Below are positions 45,335-55,585 of a DNA stretch of 64,000 nucleotides, piece after piece. A program made the position numbers and the translations under genes. The DNA comes from an uncultured Hyphomonas sp. GTDB taxonomy: Bacteria > Pseudomonadota > Alphaproteobacteria > Caulobacterales > Hyphomonadaceae. The stretch is taken from contig NZ_OY782759.1 of assembly GCF_963678195.1 (NCBI RefSeq), forward strand, positions 992,001 through 1,056,000, written 5' to 3'. Position 1 is the first letter of the stretch, and every line of letters starts with the position of its first letter. A model generated the notes under the pieces. The model was not told the DNA's origin and did not search any database. It saw only the letters and a program-made list of their open reading frames with translations.

Positions 45335-46744
45335 TCACTCGCCGATTACCAGAAGCCTGTGAACAATTGGGTTCAGTCCGGAAGCCCAGAGCTCGGGATG
45401 TTTTTCATAATAAGCCCGGATATCGAATTTGGCCTGTGGGTTGATCAGGGCAACAGCGCCATACCGGACGAAATGGAGCGCGGGGTCCAGGCCGCCAGTG
45501 TCTCCAACCCGCTTCGTATAGTAGCGTTTGTCGAACATTCCCGACTTACGGACCAGCGTCGCCTGAACCAGGTCCGCCTGGTGGAAATACCATCGCTGGC
45601 GGATGAGCGAAGATATGAACTCTTCGCCCTGAAGGGATGCGTATTTGGAGAGATACATGCCGAGCGGGTGCATGTTCTGGCCGTTAGCCGGGGCGACCCG
45701 CGCCTCTGATGCCCGGGTTTGCCTTCCGACCTGGTCCACGAATATTTTCGAGAGGGGTTTGATGGACAAATCAAGGTTGCGCATTACCGCGTCGTACCCC
45801 GACTGCATGTAATCATTGTATGCTTTTACGTTGACCTGGGTCAGGTCAACCAGGTCCATATCGATCGCCTTCAGCACCTGTTCCACATCGTCCCACAGGG
45901 CGTGGGGTTTGCCGTCGAACAGCTCATTGCGCAGTCGCCAGACATGCCACCACAGCTCAAAGAAGGCCGATGAGTGCACGAACATTTTGTGATCGGCATA
46001 ACTGTCATCGAGTGTATTGGTCTGATTGAGCCACTCTATGATCGAAATCCGTATAGGCTCGAAGGATTCCAGCAGGTGGTGGGTCGCCTGATTGCTGTCT
46101 TTTCCCAGACGTCTCCATTTGTACAGACGCGCCGAAATCTGGCTTATTTTGCGACTGTTCAGCATGGCGCGCTGGTTGAAGATCCGGTCTTCCCCAAGTG
46201 CGACAGTTTCCGGATACCTGATGTCGGCTCCCAGGACAGACCGCCTGATCAGCGTGGCCCAGGAGGAAAAATAGAAGACGGCGGAAGCGTGATCGTTGAA
46301 GCTCACATTCCGGACCGGCGCAGACCAGACATCGTCTTGGGCATTGGGGACGAGTTGGCCGTTTTCCCGGAACAACCAGTGCCGGCAGCGCGTGTAATCA
46401 GAGTCAGACCGAACGGCTTCATGCACAAGCGCTTCCAGATATTCCGGCACGATGATGTCGTCAGAATCCACAAAGGTCACATAGTCGCCGTCAGCGGCGT
46501 CGATACCCATATTGCGGACTGTGGAGACGCCTGCGCGCTCGCTGAGTGCGATCAGCTGGAAGCGGTCATCGCCCTCGATGAGTTTTTCGATCAGTTCGAC
46601 GGAGTTATCCGTCGAGTTGTCGTCGACGAGAATACATTTCCAGTTTGTATAAGTCTGTGCCCGGATGGATTGGAGGCACTCCCCGATATAGGCCGCGTTA
46701 TTGCGGTTCGGGATAACGAAGTCGACTAACGGGTTCGCCTTCAC
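45335..46744 (-). CDS. GT2-family glycosyltransferase with C-terminal tandem motif
   Basis: A 469-residue protein. The N-terminal GT2 domain has DFVIPNRNNAAYIGECL, LVDDNSTDNS and FVDSDDIIV, the last being the metal-binding acids. The C-terminal 90 residues carry two copies of a short repeat built around FD-x2-YY and a late LDPALHF or LNPIVHR, a motif often appended to alphaproteobacterial glycosyltransferases (family knowledge). It lies 16 bp after the fusion gene and 1 bp before paralogue B, so the three are co-translated. Likely role: adding a sugar to the growing glycan at the cytosolic membrane face. Confidence 0.87.
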   Translation of the reverse strand: MKANPLVDFVIPNRNNAAYIGECLQSIRAQTYTNWKCILVDDNSTDNSVELIEKLIEGDDRFQLIALSERAGVSTVRNMGIDAADGDYVTFVDSDDIIVPEYLEALVHEAVRSDSDYTRCRHWLFRENGQLVPNAQDDVWSAPVRNVSFNDHASAVFYFSSWATLIRRSVLGADIRYPETVALGEDRIFNQRAMLNSRKISQISARLYKWRRLGKDSNQATHHLLESFEPIRISIIEWLNQTNTLDDSYADHKMFVHSSAFFELWWHVWRLRNELFDGKPHALWDDVEQVLKAIDMDLVDLTQVNVKAYNDYMQSGYDAVMRNLDLSIKPLSKIFVDQVGRQTRASEARVAPANGQNMHPLGMYLSKYASLQGEEFISSLIRQRWYFHQADLVQATLVRKSGMFDKRYYTKRVGDTGGLDPALHFVRYGAVALINPQAKFDIRAYYEKHPELWASGLNPIVHRLLVIGE

Positions 46745-46760
46745 CAGCGGACCTCCTTAC

Positions 46761-49178
46761 CTAAAATGTTCTCGCCGAGCGGAGCAGTTTCCGGATCAGC
46801 GGTTCCATGCGGAGAAAACGTATGGGCTTTTGAACTGCGCTGATAATTATGTTGCCAAGCCGGTAACGGGCGCTGCCCTTCACGGCGTTTATGGCGCCCT
46901 CGACATTGTGGCGTATCTCTTCTGCAGACGGAGTCGCCGGTGCGTGTTCGGAAGGTGTCAGCCGGGCCACTTCGGATTTCAGATCGGCAACTTCCTGCGT
47001 CAGGGCACGTTTCACTTCCGCCCATTCCATGACCTGGTATCCGCCGGGGGCGGTAAAGTCACACGGGTCGAATTCCGGTCCAAAGACTTCGCGGAATGCT
47101 GCCAGGGTTTCGTCTGCAGAACGAAGGCTTTCCAGCTTCTGGATCAGGCTGGCCGTTGTCTTTTCGGCTTTCTGGACCTGCAGCCGCATCTGGCGGGCAG
47201 ATTCGCGGGCGGCGTCTGCTTCGCTGGCAAGCCGGGTCATGGCTCGCCGTGCCTTGTCTCCGCTTTCCGCCCTTGGTTCCAGTTTCCTGATGCGCTCTGT
47301 CAGGTGACGGTTCTGGACATTCTGGTGCTTCCAGATCCGGTAACTCTTTCCGATCAGCGAGGATACCGGGAGCATGGCCGCGAGGATGGAACGGACTTCG
47401 GCCAGCTCATCAAGAATGGCCTTTGCGTCGGCCTGGCTGATAGCGGTCAGTTTGCGGGACAGAAGCAGTTCGTAGAGCTTGTTGGCCTGCGCCGCCCAGA
47501 ATGAGTCCGATCCTTCAGGTACGATCTTCTTTTCCGACCGGTTGAGGTCGGGATCCACAAAGCTCTCGACATATTTGTCGGCTTCCAGCTTTGCGAGCTT
47601 GCAGTTCAGGTGATCGGCCATTGCCTCAAGCGTCGCGGCCGGCTTTTCCAGAACCTCCGAGAAGGGGACAATGAAAGGAGCGACCCTGTCACCCTCATCC
47701 ATGGCCGCAACTTCCAGAATCGAAAGGTTGTGGCTGATCCAGCTCATCAGCGTCTCATCAAGATCCGCCCCGGTGATGTGCAGCAGGTCGTTTCGGTAAC
47801 CCGGCTCTCGCCTGTTGCGTTTCTGCTGGCTGATGGCGCACGCCATCGGATCCCTCAGCAGGGTAATCTGCTGTAGCTCCCGTGTCGGCTCCGTCAGGCG
47901 TAGCGCATCCCGCCAGACAGGCAGGGTCAGCGAGATGCGAGGGTCTTTGACAACCCACGCATTTGAATGTGTGTTGAGGTCGCTGACAATGTCACAGGCG
48001 GAGACGTATTCTTCCAGAAGCTTGCGGGCATGGCCGGGATGAACGACATCAAAGGCCGGGGTCGCCCAGTGTTGGTTGAGCGCTTCCAGAATGCGTCCGT
48101 TCAGGCGGACGACGCGGGCGTCTTCGAAATAGCCTTTCGGGTTGTCGTCGTCGCCCGGGATCAGGTGCTCTTCGTCGAACCACATGCCGAGCGCACGCAT
48201 CGCACCACCGATGAGGGACGTTCCGGACCGATGGAAACCGGTAATGACGACCGCTCTCGGGCGGCCGAGCACGGATGTGCCGCGACTTTTGCTTTCCGGC
48301 TTTTCGCCTGCTGCGCCTTCGAAAAGCATCGGGCGGGCCATTGCCGCATTGGCGCGGTCAATCACTTCCGGAAACAGCATGCCGTCCGGCGTCAGGACGT
48401 GGCCGCGCCAGTCATATTGGTCGTGTACATGGCAAATGACGGGGGCAGACGGCAGACTGATTCTTTCATAGAGTTCCCGGTTCAGGTGCAGCGGGAAGTT
48501 CATCGTCCGCGGAAGGTGGACGACGGCGGCTCCGAGGGTCATGCAGGAAAAGCCGAAGGAAAGCTGGTCGACATGTTTTTCGTGTTGCTCGCCAAGCCGG
48601 CTCATGCAGTCTTCGTTCGCCAGCATTTCGAGTGCGATACGCCGCCATTCGGATCTGAACTGCTCCAGCATACTTCCGGGCAGGACATAGAATCCGCCGT
48701 TGAGATTCGCCGACAGGGTTGGGTGGCCCTCGATGGTCTGCGCCGAAAACGACGTATTCGCGATACCAATGTCGTTTGCGATACTTTTGATGGTGTCCCA
48801 GGGCGGGTTGGGGAAATCGACGGGGCAACCGGCGACAGCCCATTTCAACTCAGGAATGTGAGGGCGCGGGTCTTCGACGAAAGCGAGATCAGCATCGCAG
48901 AGGATGACGTGCTCGTATTCCCGTAGCGCTTCAGTATCGAGTTGGGAAATCTTGTTACAGTATTTCTTGTCGCCGAATTTCGGGACGGTGACGCAATTGA
49001 TGCCGAGGGCGTGAAGCCGCTCGCTCAGTGCCGGATCTTCATATACGAGGTGGACGAAGATATCGGCAGGGTCCACCCCGGCATTTTCGGTCAGGGTCGC
49101 CAGCCAGACGTTCAACTGAACGAGGAATTTGGTGTTCTCATCAACGACACAGCTGAACGCGAACTTCTTTGACTGCAT
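46761..49178 (-). CDS. Fusion of a GT-A-like domain, a sulfotransferase domain and a coiled coil
   Basis: An 805-residue protein. Residues 1-290 look like a GT-A glycosyltransferase (FAFSCVVDENTKFLVQL, then VILCDADLAFVEDP as the metal-binding region, and GGFYVLPG). Residues about 308-600 are a sulfotransferase-like P-loop domain: VVITGFHRSGTSLIGG, NPKGYFED, WVVKDPRISLTLP and ITLLRDPMACAISQ with the 3'-phosphate-binding Arg. Residues about 640-770 are heptad-like, Ala/Glu/Arg-rich coiled coil, followed by a basic C-terminus that could contact the membrane. It could couple sugar addition with sulfation (inference). First gene of a three-gene operon, divergent from rfbB. Confidence 0.8.
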   Translation of the reverse strand: MQSKKFAFSCVVDENTKFLVQLNVWLATLTENAGVDPADIFVHLVYEDPALSERLHALGINCVTVPKFGDKKYCNKISQLDTEALREYEHVILCDADLAFVEDPRPHIPELKWAVAGCPVDFPNPPWDTIKSIANDIGIANTSFSAQTIEGHPTLSANLNGGFYVLPGSMLEQFRSEWRRIALEMLANEDCMSRLGEQHEKHVDQLSFGFSCMTLGAAVVHLPRTMNFPLHLNRELYERISLPSAPVICHVHDQYDWRGHVLTPDGMLFPEVIDRANAAMARPMLFEGAAGEKPESKSRGTSVLGRPRAVVITGFHRSGTSLIGGAMRALGMWFDEEHLIPGDDDNPKGYFEDARVVRLNGRILEALNQHWATPAFDVVHPGHARKLLEEYVSACDIVSDLNTHSNAWVVKDPRISLTLPVWRDALRLTEPTRELQQITLLRDPMACAISQQKRNRREPGYRNDLLHITGADLDETLMSWISHNLSILEVAAMDEGDRVAPFIVPFSEVLEKPAATLEAMADHLNCKLAKLEADKYVESFVDPDLNRSEKKIVPEGSDSFWAAQANKLYELLLSRKLTAISQADAKAILDELAEVRSILAAMLPVSSLIGKSYRIWKHQNVQNRHLTERIRKLEPRAESGDKARRAMTRLASEADAARESARQMRLQVQKAEKTTASLIQKLESLRSADETLAAFREVFGPEFDPCDFTAPGGYQVMEWAEVKRALTQEVADLKSEVARLTPSEHAPATPSAEEIRHNVEGAINAVKGSARYRLGNIIISAVQKPIRFLRMEPLIRKLLRSARTF

Positions 49179-49541
49179 TGTTACCCCTTCGCGCCCTTGT
49201 CACCCTGGTTCAGGTTCATCGGCCCCTGACGTGTACGCACCGGAAACGGGCAAAGCAAGCGCGAGCCTGTACAATATAAACCTTAGCTGAAAAAGGCCGA
49301 TATCGAGCCAAACATACCAGCAGGTGACCGGATATTTCACATGGCAACAAACAGCAGCAATATTGTGCTTTATGACCTTCGGTTGCTCGCTTTTCGATGG
49401 CGAACACTGAGTTGAGCGAGTAATTGGGCGATTCCGTCATGGGAAGTGTTGTTGCTTCCTGAGAGAGCACCTCTATAACGCGAAAGGAGCTCCTCAAAAG
49501 TTTATGGAGCTGATGACAGGTCAGGCAATTCCGGAGTTCCC
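49179..49541. other. 363-bp divergent intergenic region upstream of rfbB
   Basis: This gap separates the fusion gene (leftward) from rfbB (rightward). It is A+T-rich: 49321-49380 is about 43% G+C by hand count. It probably carries both promoters, but I cannot pick a convincing -35/-10 pair. A 13-codon frame (49504-49545) overlaps the rfbB start as ATGA, but its only Shine-Dalgarno is 14 bp away, so it is not called. A CGGAG 6 bp before 49542 serves rfbB. Confidence 0.45.
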
Positions 49542-50603
49542 ATGAAGGTTTTGGTCACGGGCGGAGCAGGCTTTATCGGGTCAGCCCTGGTGCGCCATCT
49601 CGTGCTGGATCAGGGGGCTGAGGTCGTTGTCATCGACAAGATGACCTATGCGGCCAACCGCGCCAATATCGCCCCGGCTGAAGCAACTGGAAATTGCCGG
49701 TTGATCGTGGAGGATATCTGCAACCAGCCGGCCATGACAGAGATCGTTGCGCGCGAAGCGCCGCAGCAGATCCTTCACCTGGCGGCTGAGAGCCATGTCG
49801 ACCGGTCCATTTCGGGGCCGCGCGATTTCATCGAGACCAATGTCATCGGTACCTACAGCATGCTGGAGGCTGCGCGGGCGCATTGGTCAGGGCTTTCCGG
49901 TGAGGCGCGCGAAAATTTCCGTTTCCTGCATGTCTCGACCGATGAAGTGTATGGCTCGCTCGGCGCCGATGGCCTGTTCGAAGAAACCACATCCTACGAT
50001 CCTTCGTCGCCCTATTCGGCTTCCAAGGCCGCTTCTGACCATCTCGCCAAGGCATGGTTCCGGACATATGGCCTGCCGGTGGTCGTTTCGAACTGTTCGA
50101 ACAATTACGGACCGTATCATTTCCCGGAAAAACTGATTCCGCTGGTCATCCTGAATGCACTGGAAGGCAAGGAACTGCCCGTTTACGGCGATGGTTCAAA
50201 TGTCCGGGACTGGCTCTATGTCGAGGATCATGCCCGCGCCTTGTCTCTTATCGCCACAAAGGGCCGTCTCGGTGAGACCTACAATGTAGGCGGCCGTAAC
50301 GAGCGGACGAACCTGCAAGTGGTCGAGCGGATCTGCGATGAGCTGGATGCCGTTATGCCTGCGGAGCGGCCGCGTCGCGAGCTCATCAAATTCGTGACCG
50401 ACCGGCCCGGCCACGATCATCGTTACGCTATTGATGCCACCAAACTGGAAGATGAGCTGGGCTGGCGGGCGCAGGAAAATTTCGAAACCGGGCTGGCCAA
50501 GACCGTGCGGTGGTATCTCGACAATGCTGACTGGTGGACGCCATTGCGTAAGTCGGTCTATTCCGGCGAACGCCTCGGTCTGGCAGAGCCTCAGAAGGCG
50601 TAA
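49542..50603 (+). CDS. rfbB: dTDP-glucose 4,6-dehydratase RfbB
   Basis: A 353-residue short-chain dehydrogenase-type enzyme, second step of dTDP-L-rhamnose synthesis. NAD site [13 protein letters not shown] near 7-19, [13 protein letters not shown] near 83-95, [10 protein letters not shown] near 131-140, and the catalytic [11 protein letters not shown] near 157-167 (Tyr-x3-Lys); [14 protein letters not shown] is also typical. Full length. First of rfbB-rfbD-rfbA. Confidence 0.97.
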   Translation: MKVLVTGGAGFIGSALVRHLVLDQGAEVVVIDKMTYAANRANIAPAEATGNCRLIVEDICNQPAMTEIVAREAPQQILHLAAESHVDRSISGPRDFIETNVIGTYSMLEAARAHWSGLSGEARENFRFLHVSTDEVYGSLGADGLFEETTSYDPSSPYSASKAASDHLAKAWFRTYGLPVVVSNCSNNYGPYHFPEKLIPLVILNALEGKELPVYGDGSNVRDWLYVEDHARALSLIATKGRLGETYNVGGRNERTNLQVVERICDELDAVMPAERPRRELIKFVTDRPGHDHRYAIDATKLEDELGWRAQENFETGLAKTVRWYLDNADWWTPLRKSVYSGERLGLAEPQKA

Positions 50604-50633
50604 GGCCCGGCGCGGTAATTGTTGAAAGCTGGT

Positions 50634-51539
50634 ATGTCAGACAAACTCATTCTCGTGGCGGGTGGCGCCGGACAGGTTGCGCGCGCAATGGCCGATCTCC
50701 CGGTGCCGGCGGGCATTCGGATCGTGACGCGAGGGCGTCCTCAACTGGACCTTCTCGAACCTGGGACGATCGAGTCTGCCTTTGAGGATCTGAAGCCGGA
50801 CCTGGTCGTCAATGCGGCGGCCTATACAGCGGTTGACCAGGCCGAGAGTGAAGAGGCGGCTGCCTTTGCGCTGAATGCGACAGCGGCGGGCGAACTGGCC
50901 GCGGCAGCAGCCCGCAGCGGCGTGCCAATGATCCATATTTCAACAGATTATGTCTTCGACGGCACGAGCGCCGAGCCTTATGTGGAGTCGGATCCGGTCG
51001 CGCCGCTCGGTGTTTACGGACGCTCCAAACTTGCAGGCGAGGAGGCCGTAGCCGCGGCCAATCCGGACCATGTCATTCTCCGGACAGCCTGGGTCTACAG
51101 CCCGGTGGGCAAGAATTTCATCAAGACGATGCTGCGTGTCGGTGCTGCGCGAGATGAGCTTGGCGTCGTCCATGACCAGCGGGGCAACCCGACTAGCGCG
51201 GCAGATATCGCCGCGGGCATCCTCGAGATCGCAATGCAAATCCTGAGCGGCAAGACACCCGTCAAACCGGGTGTCTATCACATGACGGCGCAAGGCGAGG
51301 CGAGCTGGGCTGATTTTGCTGAACATATCTTCCAGTGCAGCGCGAAGGCTGGCGGTCCGGTGGCGAAGGTGAAACGCATCACATCGGCGGAGTATCCGAC
51401 CCCCGTGGCACGCCCGGCCAATTCGCGGCTGGATTGCTCGAAGATTGCGGAAGCTTATGGCGTAGTGTTGCCACATTGGCAGGGCAGCACGCAGGCCTGT
51501 GTTGAACAACTGGTGAAAACCGGGGAGTGGAATTCATGA
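50634..51539 (+). CDS. rfbD: dTDP-4-dehydrorhamnose reductase RfbD
   Basis: A 301-residue reductase, last step of dTDP-L-rhamnose synthesis. Cofactor site [11 protein letters not shown] near 8-18, [14 protein letters not shown] near 58-71, [11 protein letters not shown] near 100-110, and catalytic [10 protein letters not shown] (Tyr-x3-Lys). The ATG at 50634 is taken over the TTG five codons earlier. It is 30 bp after rfbB and overlaps rfbA by 4 bp (ATGA), so translation is coupled. Confidence 0.96.
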   Translation: MSDKLILVAGGAGQVARAMADLPVPAGIRIVTRGRPQLDLLEPGTIESAFEDLKPDLVVNAAAYTAVDQAESEEAAAFALNATAAGELAAAAARSGVPMIHISTDYVFDGTSAEPYVESDPVAPLGVYGRSKLAGEEAVAAANPDHVILRTAWVYSPVGKNFIKTMLRVGAARDELGVVHDQRGNPTSAADIAAGILEIAMQILSGKTPVKPGVYHMTAQGEASWADFAEHIFQCSAKAGGPVAKVKRITSAEYPTPVARPANSRLDCSKIAEAYGVVLPHWQGSTQACVEQLVKTGEWNS

Positions 51540-52408
51540 AGGGTATCATCCTGGCGGGCGGCAAGGGAACGCGCCTGCATCCGATCACGCGCGGCGTTTC
51601 AAAGCAGCTTCTGCCCGTCTACGACAAGCCGATGATCTTCCACCCGATCACGACGCTCATGTTTGCGGGCATTCGGGATATTCTTATCATTTCCATGCCG
51701 GACGCCTTGCCGCTTTACAGCCGCCTGCTGGGCGATGGCAGCGACTGGGGCATGAACTTCCAGTATGCGGAGCAACCGGAGGCGCGTGGCCTTGCTGAAG
51801 CGTTCCTGATCGGCGCCGATTTTGTAGGCGGCCGGAAAAGTGCGCTCGCCCTGGGGGACAACATGTTCTACGGCTCCGGTCTGAGCGGGGAGCTATCGAA
51901 AGCGGGTACCATGGGCAAGGGTGCGGAAGTTTTCGCCTGCCAGGTCAACAACCCGAGCGATTTCGGCATCGTGGAAATGGATGAGGCAGGCAATGCCCTA
52001 TCCATTGAGGAGAAGCCGAAAGCACCGAAAAGCAATTGGGCGGTCACCGGCCTCTACTTCTATGATGAGGACGTCGTGGACATTGCACGGAACGTGCAAC
52101 CCTCTGCACGGGGCGAACTGGAGATTACCTCCATCAATGACGCCTATCTGAAGCGGGGCGACTTGCGCGTGCATCGCCTCGCGCGCGGGACGGCGTGGCT
52201 GGATGCCGGGACATTTGATGGCCTGATCCAGGCGTCGCAGTTCGTGCAGACAGTGGAAAAGCGCCAGGGTATGAAGATTGCCTGCCCGGAAGAGGTCGCC
52301 TGGCGCAAGGGCTTCATTGATGACGCGAAGCTGGAAGAGCTGGCGGCGCAGTACAAGAATGAATACGGCACGTATCTCAGCGGGCTTCTGACGCACTGGA
52401 GCCGTTGA
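51536..52408 (+). CDS. rfbA: Glucose-1-phosphate thymidylyltransferase RfbA
   Basis: A 290-residue nucleotidyltransferase, first step of dTDP-L-rhamnose synthesis. The signature loop [14 protein letters not shown] is at residues 4-17, YDKPMIFHP at 31-39, [12 protein letters not shown] near 78-89, and [13 protein letters not shown] near 105-117. GGGGAG sits 8 bp before the ATG, which overlaps the rfbD stop as ATGA. The product overlaps the convergent GT2 gene by 32 bp at its end. Confidence 0.97.
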   Translation: MKGIILAGGKGTRLHPITRGVSKQLLPVYDKPMIFHPITTLMFAGIRDILIISMPDALPLYSRLLGDGSDWGMNFQYAEQPEARGLAEAFLIGADFVGGRKSALALGDNMFYGSGLSGELSKAGTMGKGAEVFACQVNNPSDFGIVEMDEAGNALSIEEKPKAPKSNWAVTGLYFYDEDVVDIARNVQPSARGELEITSINDAYLKRGDLRVHRLARGTAWLDAGTFDGLIQASQFVQTVEKRQGMKIACPEEVAWRKGFIDDAKLEELAAQYKNEYGTYLSGLLTHWSR

Positions 52409-53456
52409 CCGGAGCCTCGGGTACATCCTCGCGGACGTGGACCCGGTGTGTGCTCATGCGGAACGGATTCCAGGCCATGGTGCGTGCCAGTGCCCAGAGG
52501 CCAACGCGCCGGGCGTGGCGTAGCTCCCGGCCACTTCGGCGCATCGACACCGCCCCGGCCGCGCCGTCACGCATTCCGCGCCAGGCCTGCTTGAAACGGC
52601 CCGTCATGGCGCCGCGTATCAACAGATACCCTGACAGGCCGATATGGGCGGGCAGGGTGAGCCAGAAAATAACCGACGGCATGTTCTTGGCGTAAGTCCA
52701 GATCCGATTGCGAAAGCCGTGATAAATCGAAAAGTCGCTGCTGCGCCCGGATATGCCGCCGCCGACATGGTGGATCACCGCATCGGGCAGAAGGATGCAG
52801 GTTTCGCCGGCCAGACGCAGGCGAAAGCCGAGGTCTACGTCTTCACAAAAGCAGAAGAACCGCTCGTCAAAGCCGCCATGCTTCAAGAACGTCTCACGTT
52901 CGAAAACGCCGCCAGCGCCGCACGGGCTGAAGCATTCGCCCTCGGCTGGCAGCTCGCTGGCCGGCCGGCCGAACCCGCCCCGCCAGGGCATGCCGATGAT
53001 CAGGTAGGCGTCGCCTGCGCCGTCCAGCGTGTCCGGTGCCTCCAACGCCAACTGGGCGGACGCAAACATTTTTGCGCGCGGATGACGGGAAATGCCGTTT
53101 GCGATCTTTTCCAGCCAGTCGGGGGCTGCCACGGCATCGGGGTTGAGGCCCACCAGCCAATCGCCCTGCGCGCGGGCGGCGGCGAGATTCATGCCACCTG
53201 CGTAACCGTGGTTCTCAGACTCCCGAAGCAGGGTGAAGGCTGGTAGCTGGCGCGTGTCGAGCTTGTCCGGCGAGCCGTCGGTGGAGGCATTGTCGACGAG
53301 GATTACTTCGAAATCACGCTGGGTCTGCTTGGCCAGTGAAGCCAGCGCGTCCTGGATATAAGCACCGCCATTATAATTGACGATCAGAACCGAAAAGCGG
53401 GGTGTGGTGTTACTTCCGGAGGAAATGCCGGCAGGGTCGTTCAGCTGCGAATTCAT
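52377..53456 (-). CDS. GT2-family glycosyltransferase, rhamnosyltransferase-like
   Basis: A 359-residue inverting GT2 enzyme of the WbbL/rhamnosyltransferase type. [17 protein letters not shown] near 22-38, [12 protein letters not shown] near 55-66, [12 protein letters not shown] near 83-94, [11 protein letters not shown] with the DxD-like acids, and [14 protein letters not shown], the typical catalytic ED region. A hydrophobic segment near 265-285 may contact the membrane. Its place at the end of rfbBDA makes dTDP-rhamnose the likely donor (inference). Convergent overlap with rfbA of 32 bp. Confidence 0.9.
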   Translation of the reverse strand: MNSQLNDPAGISSGSNTTPRFSVLIVNYNGGAYIQDALASLAKQTQRDFEVILVDNASTDGSPDKLDTRQLPAFTLLRESENHGYAGGMNLAAARAQGDWLVGLNPDAVAAPDWLEKIANGISRHPRAKMFASAQLALEAPDTLDGAGDAYLIIGMPWRGGFGRPASELPAEGECFSPCGAGGVFERETFLKHGGFDERFFCFCEDVDLGFRLRLAGETCILLPDAVIHHVGGGISGRSSDFSIYHGFRNRIWTYAKNMPSVIFWLTLPAHIGLSGYLLIRGAMTGRFKQAWRGMRDGAAGAVSMRRSGRELRHARRVGLWALARTMAWNPFRMSTHRVHVREDVPEAPVNGSSASEAR

Positions 53457-53578
53457 TCCGGCACTACCCTGATACTCAGCGCCGCCAGAAATCCCGGGGC
53501 GAAATCAGTTATGGTGATCCGTCCTGCTGTCCGGAAGGTCAAGGATGTGTCGTCACTTTGCTCAGCCGGCACGCAATT

Positions 53579-53616
53579 TAGTTACATCTGGAACTATTTT
53601 ATCAAATGCGTATACT
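53579..53616 (+). promoter_or_regulatory. Candidate phhA promoter with an overlapping inverted repeat
   Basis: TATACT at 53611-53616 is a good -10 box. About 17 bp upstream is a poor -35 (CTGGAA), embedded in the inverted repeat TAGTT-N8-AACTA at 53579-53596, which could be an operator. The predicted start site falls at or within a base or two of the ATG at 53623, so the transcript would be nearly leaderless. Confidence 0.4.
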
Positions 53617-53622
53617 GCGTGC

Positions 53623-54498
53623 ATGGAACTGATTAGCCCCAAGAACCGATATCATGACGCCCCGAGAGCGGCCGATTTTACCATCGACCAGGCGTGGGAA
53701 ACCTACAGCGCCGAAGAGCATGACCGTTGGGACCGGCTCTTCCGCCGCCAGAAAGAGGTCACGCGAGGCCGGGCCTGTTCGGACGCGCTGGAGGCTATGG
53801 AGGCACTTGAGCTTTCCCCATCAGGCATTCCGCACATGGGCCGCCTGTCCGACCGGTTGGAGAAGATCACAGGCTGGCGGATCGTGCCGGTCGCGGAACT
53901 GGTACCGGACGAGATTTTCTTTGATCATCTGGCGAACCGGCGATTCCCGGCGGGGGCGTTTATCCGTCCGGAAGCCGAGTTTGATTACCTGCAGGAACCG
54001 GACATCTTCCACGACATTTTCGGCCACGTACCGCTGCTGGCCAATCCGGTCTTTGCAGACTTCATGGAAGCCTATGGCAGGGGTGGTCAGCGCGCGATGC
54101 GGCTCGGCCAGCTTCACAATCTGGCCCGGCTTTACTGGTACACAGTTGAGTTCGGCCTGATCCGCGAAGCCGAGGGGCTGCGCATCTATGGCGCCGGTAT
54201 TCTGTCCAGTCCGCAGGAAACCGTCTTCGCTCTGGAAGACGACAGCCCAAACCGGATCGGTTTCAACGTGCAGCGCCTGATGCGCACGAAATACATCATC
54301 GACGATTTCCAGCAGACCTATTTCGTCATCGATAGTTTCGAGTCCCTGCTGGACAGCTGTTATCAGGATTTCGGCACCGTCTATGCCGACGTGAAAGGTC
54401 AGCCCGACTACGAAGCGCACGAGATTGCACCAGGTGACACCGTCATCCATCGCGGCACGCATGCCTATTTCGATCAGGGCAGCCGGAACAAGGCCTAG
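53623..54498 (+). CDS. phhA: Phenylalanine 4-monooxygenase PhhA
   Basis: A 291-residue iron- and pterin-dependent enzyme turning phenylalanine into tyrosine. The iron ligands are intact: His130 and His135 (HDIFGH) and Glu176 (YTVEFGL), with the same 5- and 41-residue spacing as the Chromobacterium enzyme. [16 protein letters not shown] and [13 protein letters not shown] are family signatures. Start choice is uncertain: 53623 gives the normal length but has no ribosome site and lies just behind a -10-like TATACT; the in-frame ATG at 53545 has GGAAGG upstream and would add 26 residues. No pterin-recycling gene (phhB) is adjacent. Confidence 0.93.
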   Translation: MELISPKNRYHDAPRAADFTIDQAWETYSAEEHDRWDRLFRRQKEVTRGRACSDALEAMEALELSPSGIPHMGRLSDRLEKITGWRIVPVAELVPDEIFFDHLANRRFPAGAFIRPEAEFDYLQEPDIFHDIFGHVPLLANPVFADFMEAYGRGGQRAMRLGQLHNLARLYWYTVEFGLIREAEGLRIYGAGILSSPQETVFALEDDSPNRIGFNVQRLMRTKYIIDDFQQTYFVIDSFESLLDSCYQDFGTVYADVKGQPDYEAHEIAPGDTVIHRGTHAYFDQGSRNKA

Positions 54499-54569
54499 AC
54501 GGTTTCCATCGGTGCGCGGGCGTCATATCCGCGCTTGACCCTTGTGAAAAAACAGAAGATCGAATTGGG

Positions 54570-55523
54570 ATGCATTACGCCCCCCGTATTCTCGTCACCG
54601 GCGGCGCCGGTTTTATCGGCTCATTCCTGTGCGAGCGCCTGCTCGACTCGGGGGCTGAAGTCCTCTGCGTGGACAATTTCTTCACCGGCCGGCGGACCAA
54701 TGTCGCCCATCTTCTGGACAATCCGCGCTTCGAGATCATGCGCCATGACGTGACCTTCCCGCTCTTCGTGGAGGTCGACCAGATCTACAATCTCGCCTGT
54801 CCGGCAAGCCCGGTTCATTACCAATACGATCCGGTCCAGACGACGAAGACGAGCGTGCATGGCGCAATCAACATGCTCGGCCTCGCCAAGCGGACCCGTG
54901 CAAAAATCCTCCAGGCGTCGACTTCGGAAGTCTATGGCGATCCGGAAATCCACCCGCAGCGGGAAGAGTATTGGGGCAATGTGAACCCGATCGGCCTGCG
55001 CTCCTGCTATGACGAGGGCAAGCGCTGCGCCGAGACGCTGTTCTTCGACTATCACCGCCAGCACAAGGTGAAGATCAAGGTCGCCCGCATCTTCAACACC
55101 TATGGTCCGCGCATGCACCCGAATGACGGCCGCGTCGTGTCGAACTTCATCGTACAGGCCCTGCGCGGCGAAGATATCACGCTCTATGGCGACGGCCAGC
55201 AGACGCGCAGCTTCTGTTTCGTCTCTGATCTGGTCGATGGTCTGATCCGGCTGATGAACTCCGAGGATGACGTGATCGGCCCGATCAATCTGGGCAATCC
55301 CGGAGAGTTCACCATGCGCCAACTGGCCGAGACGGTGCTGGAGCTGACGGGCTCAAAATCCGGGATCGTGAACCGGCCGTTGCCGTCGGATGATCCGCGT
55401 CAGCGTCAGCCGGACATTTCAAAGGCCAAGTCTGCGCTCGGCTGGGAACCGACCATCCCGCTCGCCGAAGGCCTGAAGCCGACGATCGAATATTTCCGGA
55501 ACGAGATTTCGGAGATGGCTTAG
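54570..55523 (+). CDS. uxs: UDP-xylose synthase (UDP-glucuronate decarboxylase, UXS type)
   Basis: A 317-residue SDR-type enzyme that converts UDP-glucuronate to UDP-xylose. NAD site [14 protein letters not shown] near 11-24, VDNFFTGRR near 34-42, the UXS-specific run [12 protein letters not shown] near 74-85, [14 protein letters not shown], and catalytic SCYDEGKR (Tyr-x3-Lys) near 146-153, then [19 protein letters not shown]. Full length. Supplies UDP-xylose (or UDP-arabinose) to the surface glycan. The gene is followed by a structured element at 55586-55648. Confidence 0.93.
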   Translation: MHYAPRILVTGGAGFIGSFLCERLLDSGAEVLCVDNFFTGRRTNVAHLLDNPRFEIMRHDVTFPLFVEVDQIYNLACPASPVHYQYDPVQTTKTSVHGAINMLGLAKRTRAKILQASTSEVYGDPEIHPQREEYWGNVNPIGLRSCYDEGKRCAETLFFDYHRQHKVKIKVARIFNTYGPRMHPNDGRVVSNFIVQALRGEDITLYGDGQQTRSFCFVSDLVDGLIRLMNSEDDVIGPINLGNPGEFTMRQLAETVLELTGSKSGIVNRPLPSDDPRQRQPDISKAKSALGWEPTIPLAEGLKPTIEYFRNEISEMA

Positions 55524-55585
55524 GGGCGGTTGCGCATTCAAACCGTACATTTGATCCGCTGGGGTGCCCTTGCTTGCGCGGCGGG

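Noticed and set aside
49216-49497. 93-codon minus-strand frame upstream of rfbB
   Set aside because: Atypical Cys-rich composition, no ribosome site, no family; lies in an A+T-rich promoter region.
49504-49545. 13-codon frame overlapping the rfbB start as ATGA, a possible leader peptide
   Set aside because: The nearest Shine-Dalgarno is about 14 bp away and the peptide has no run of regulatory codons.
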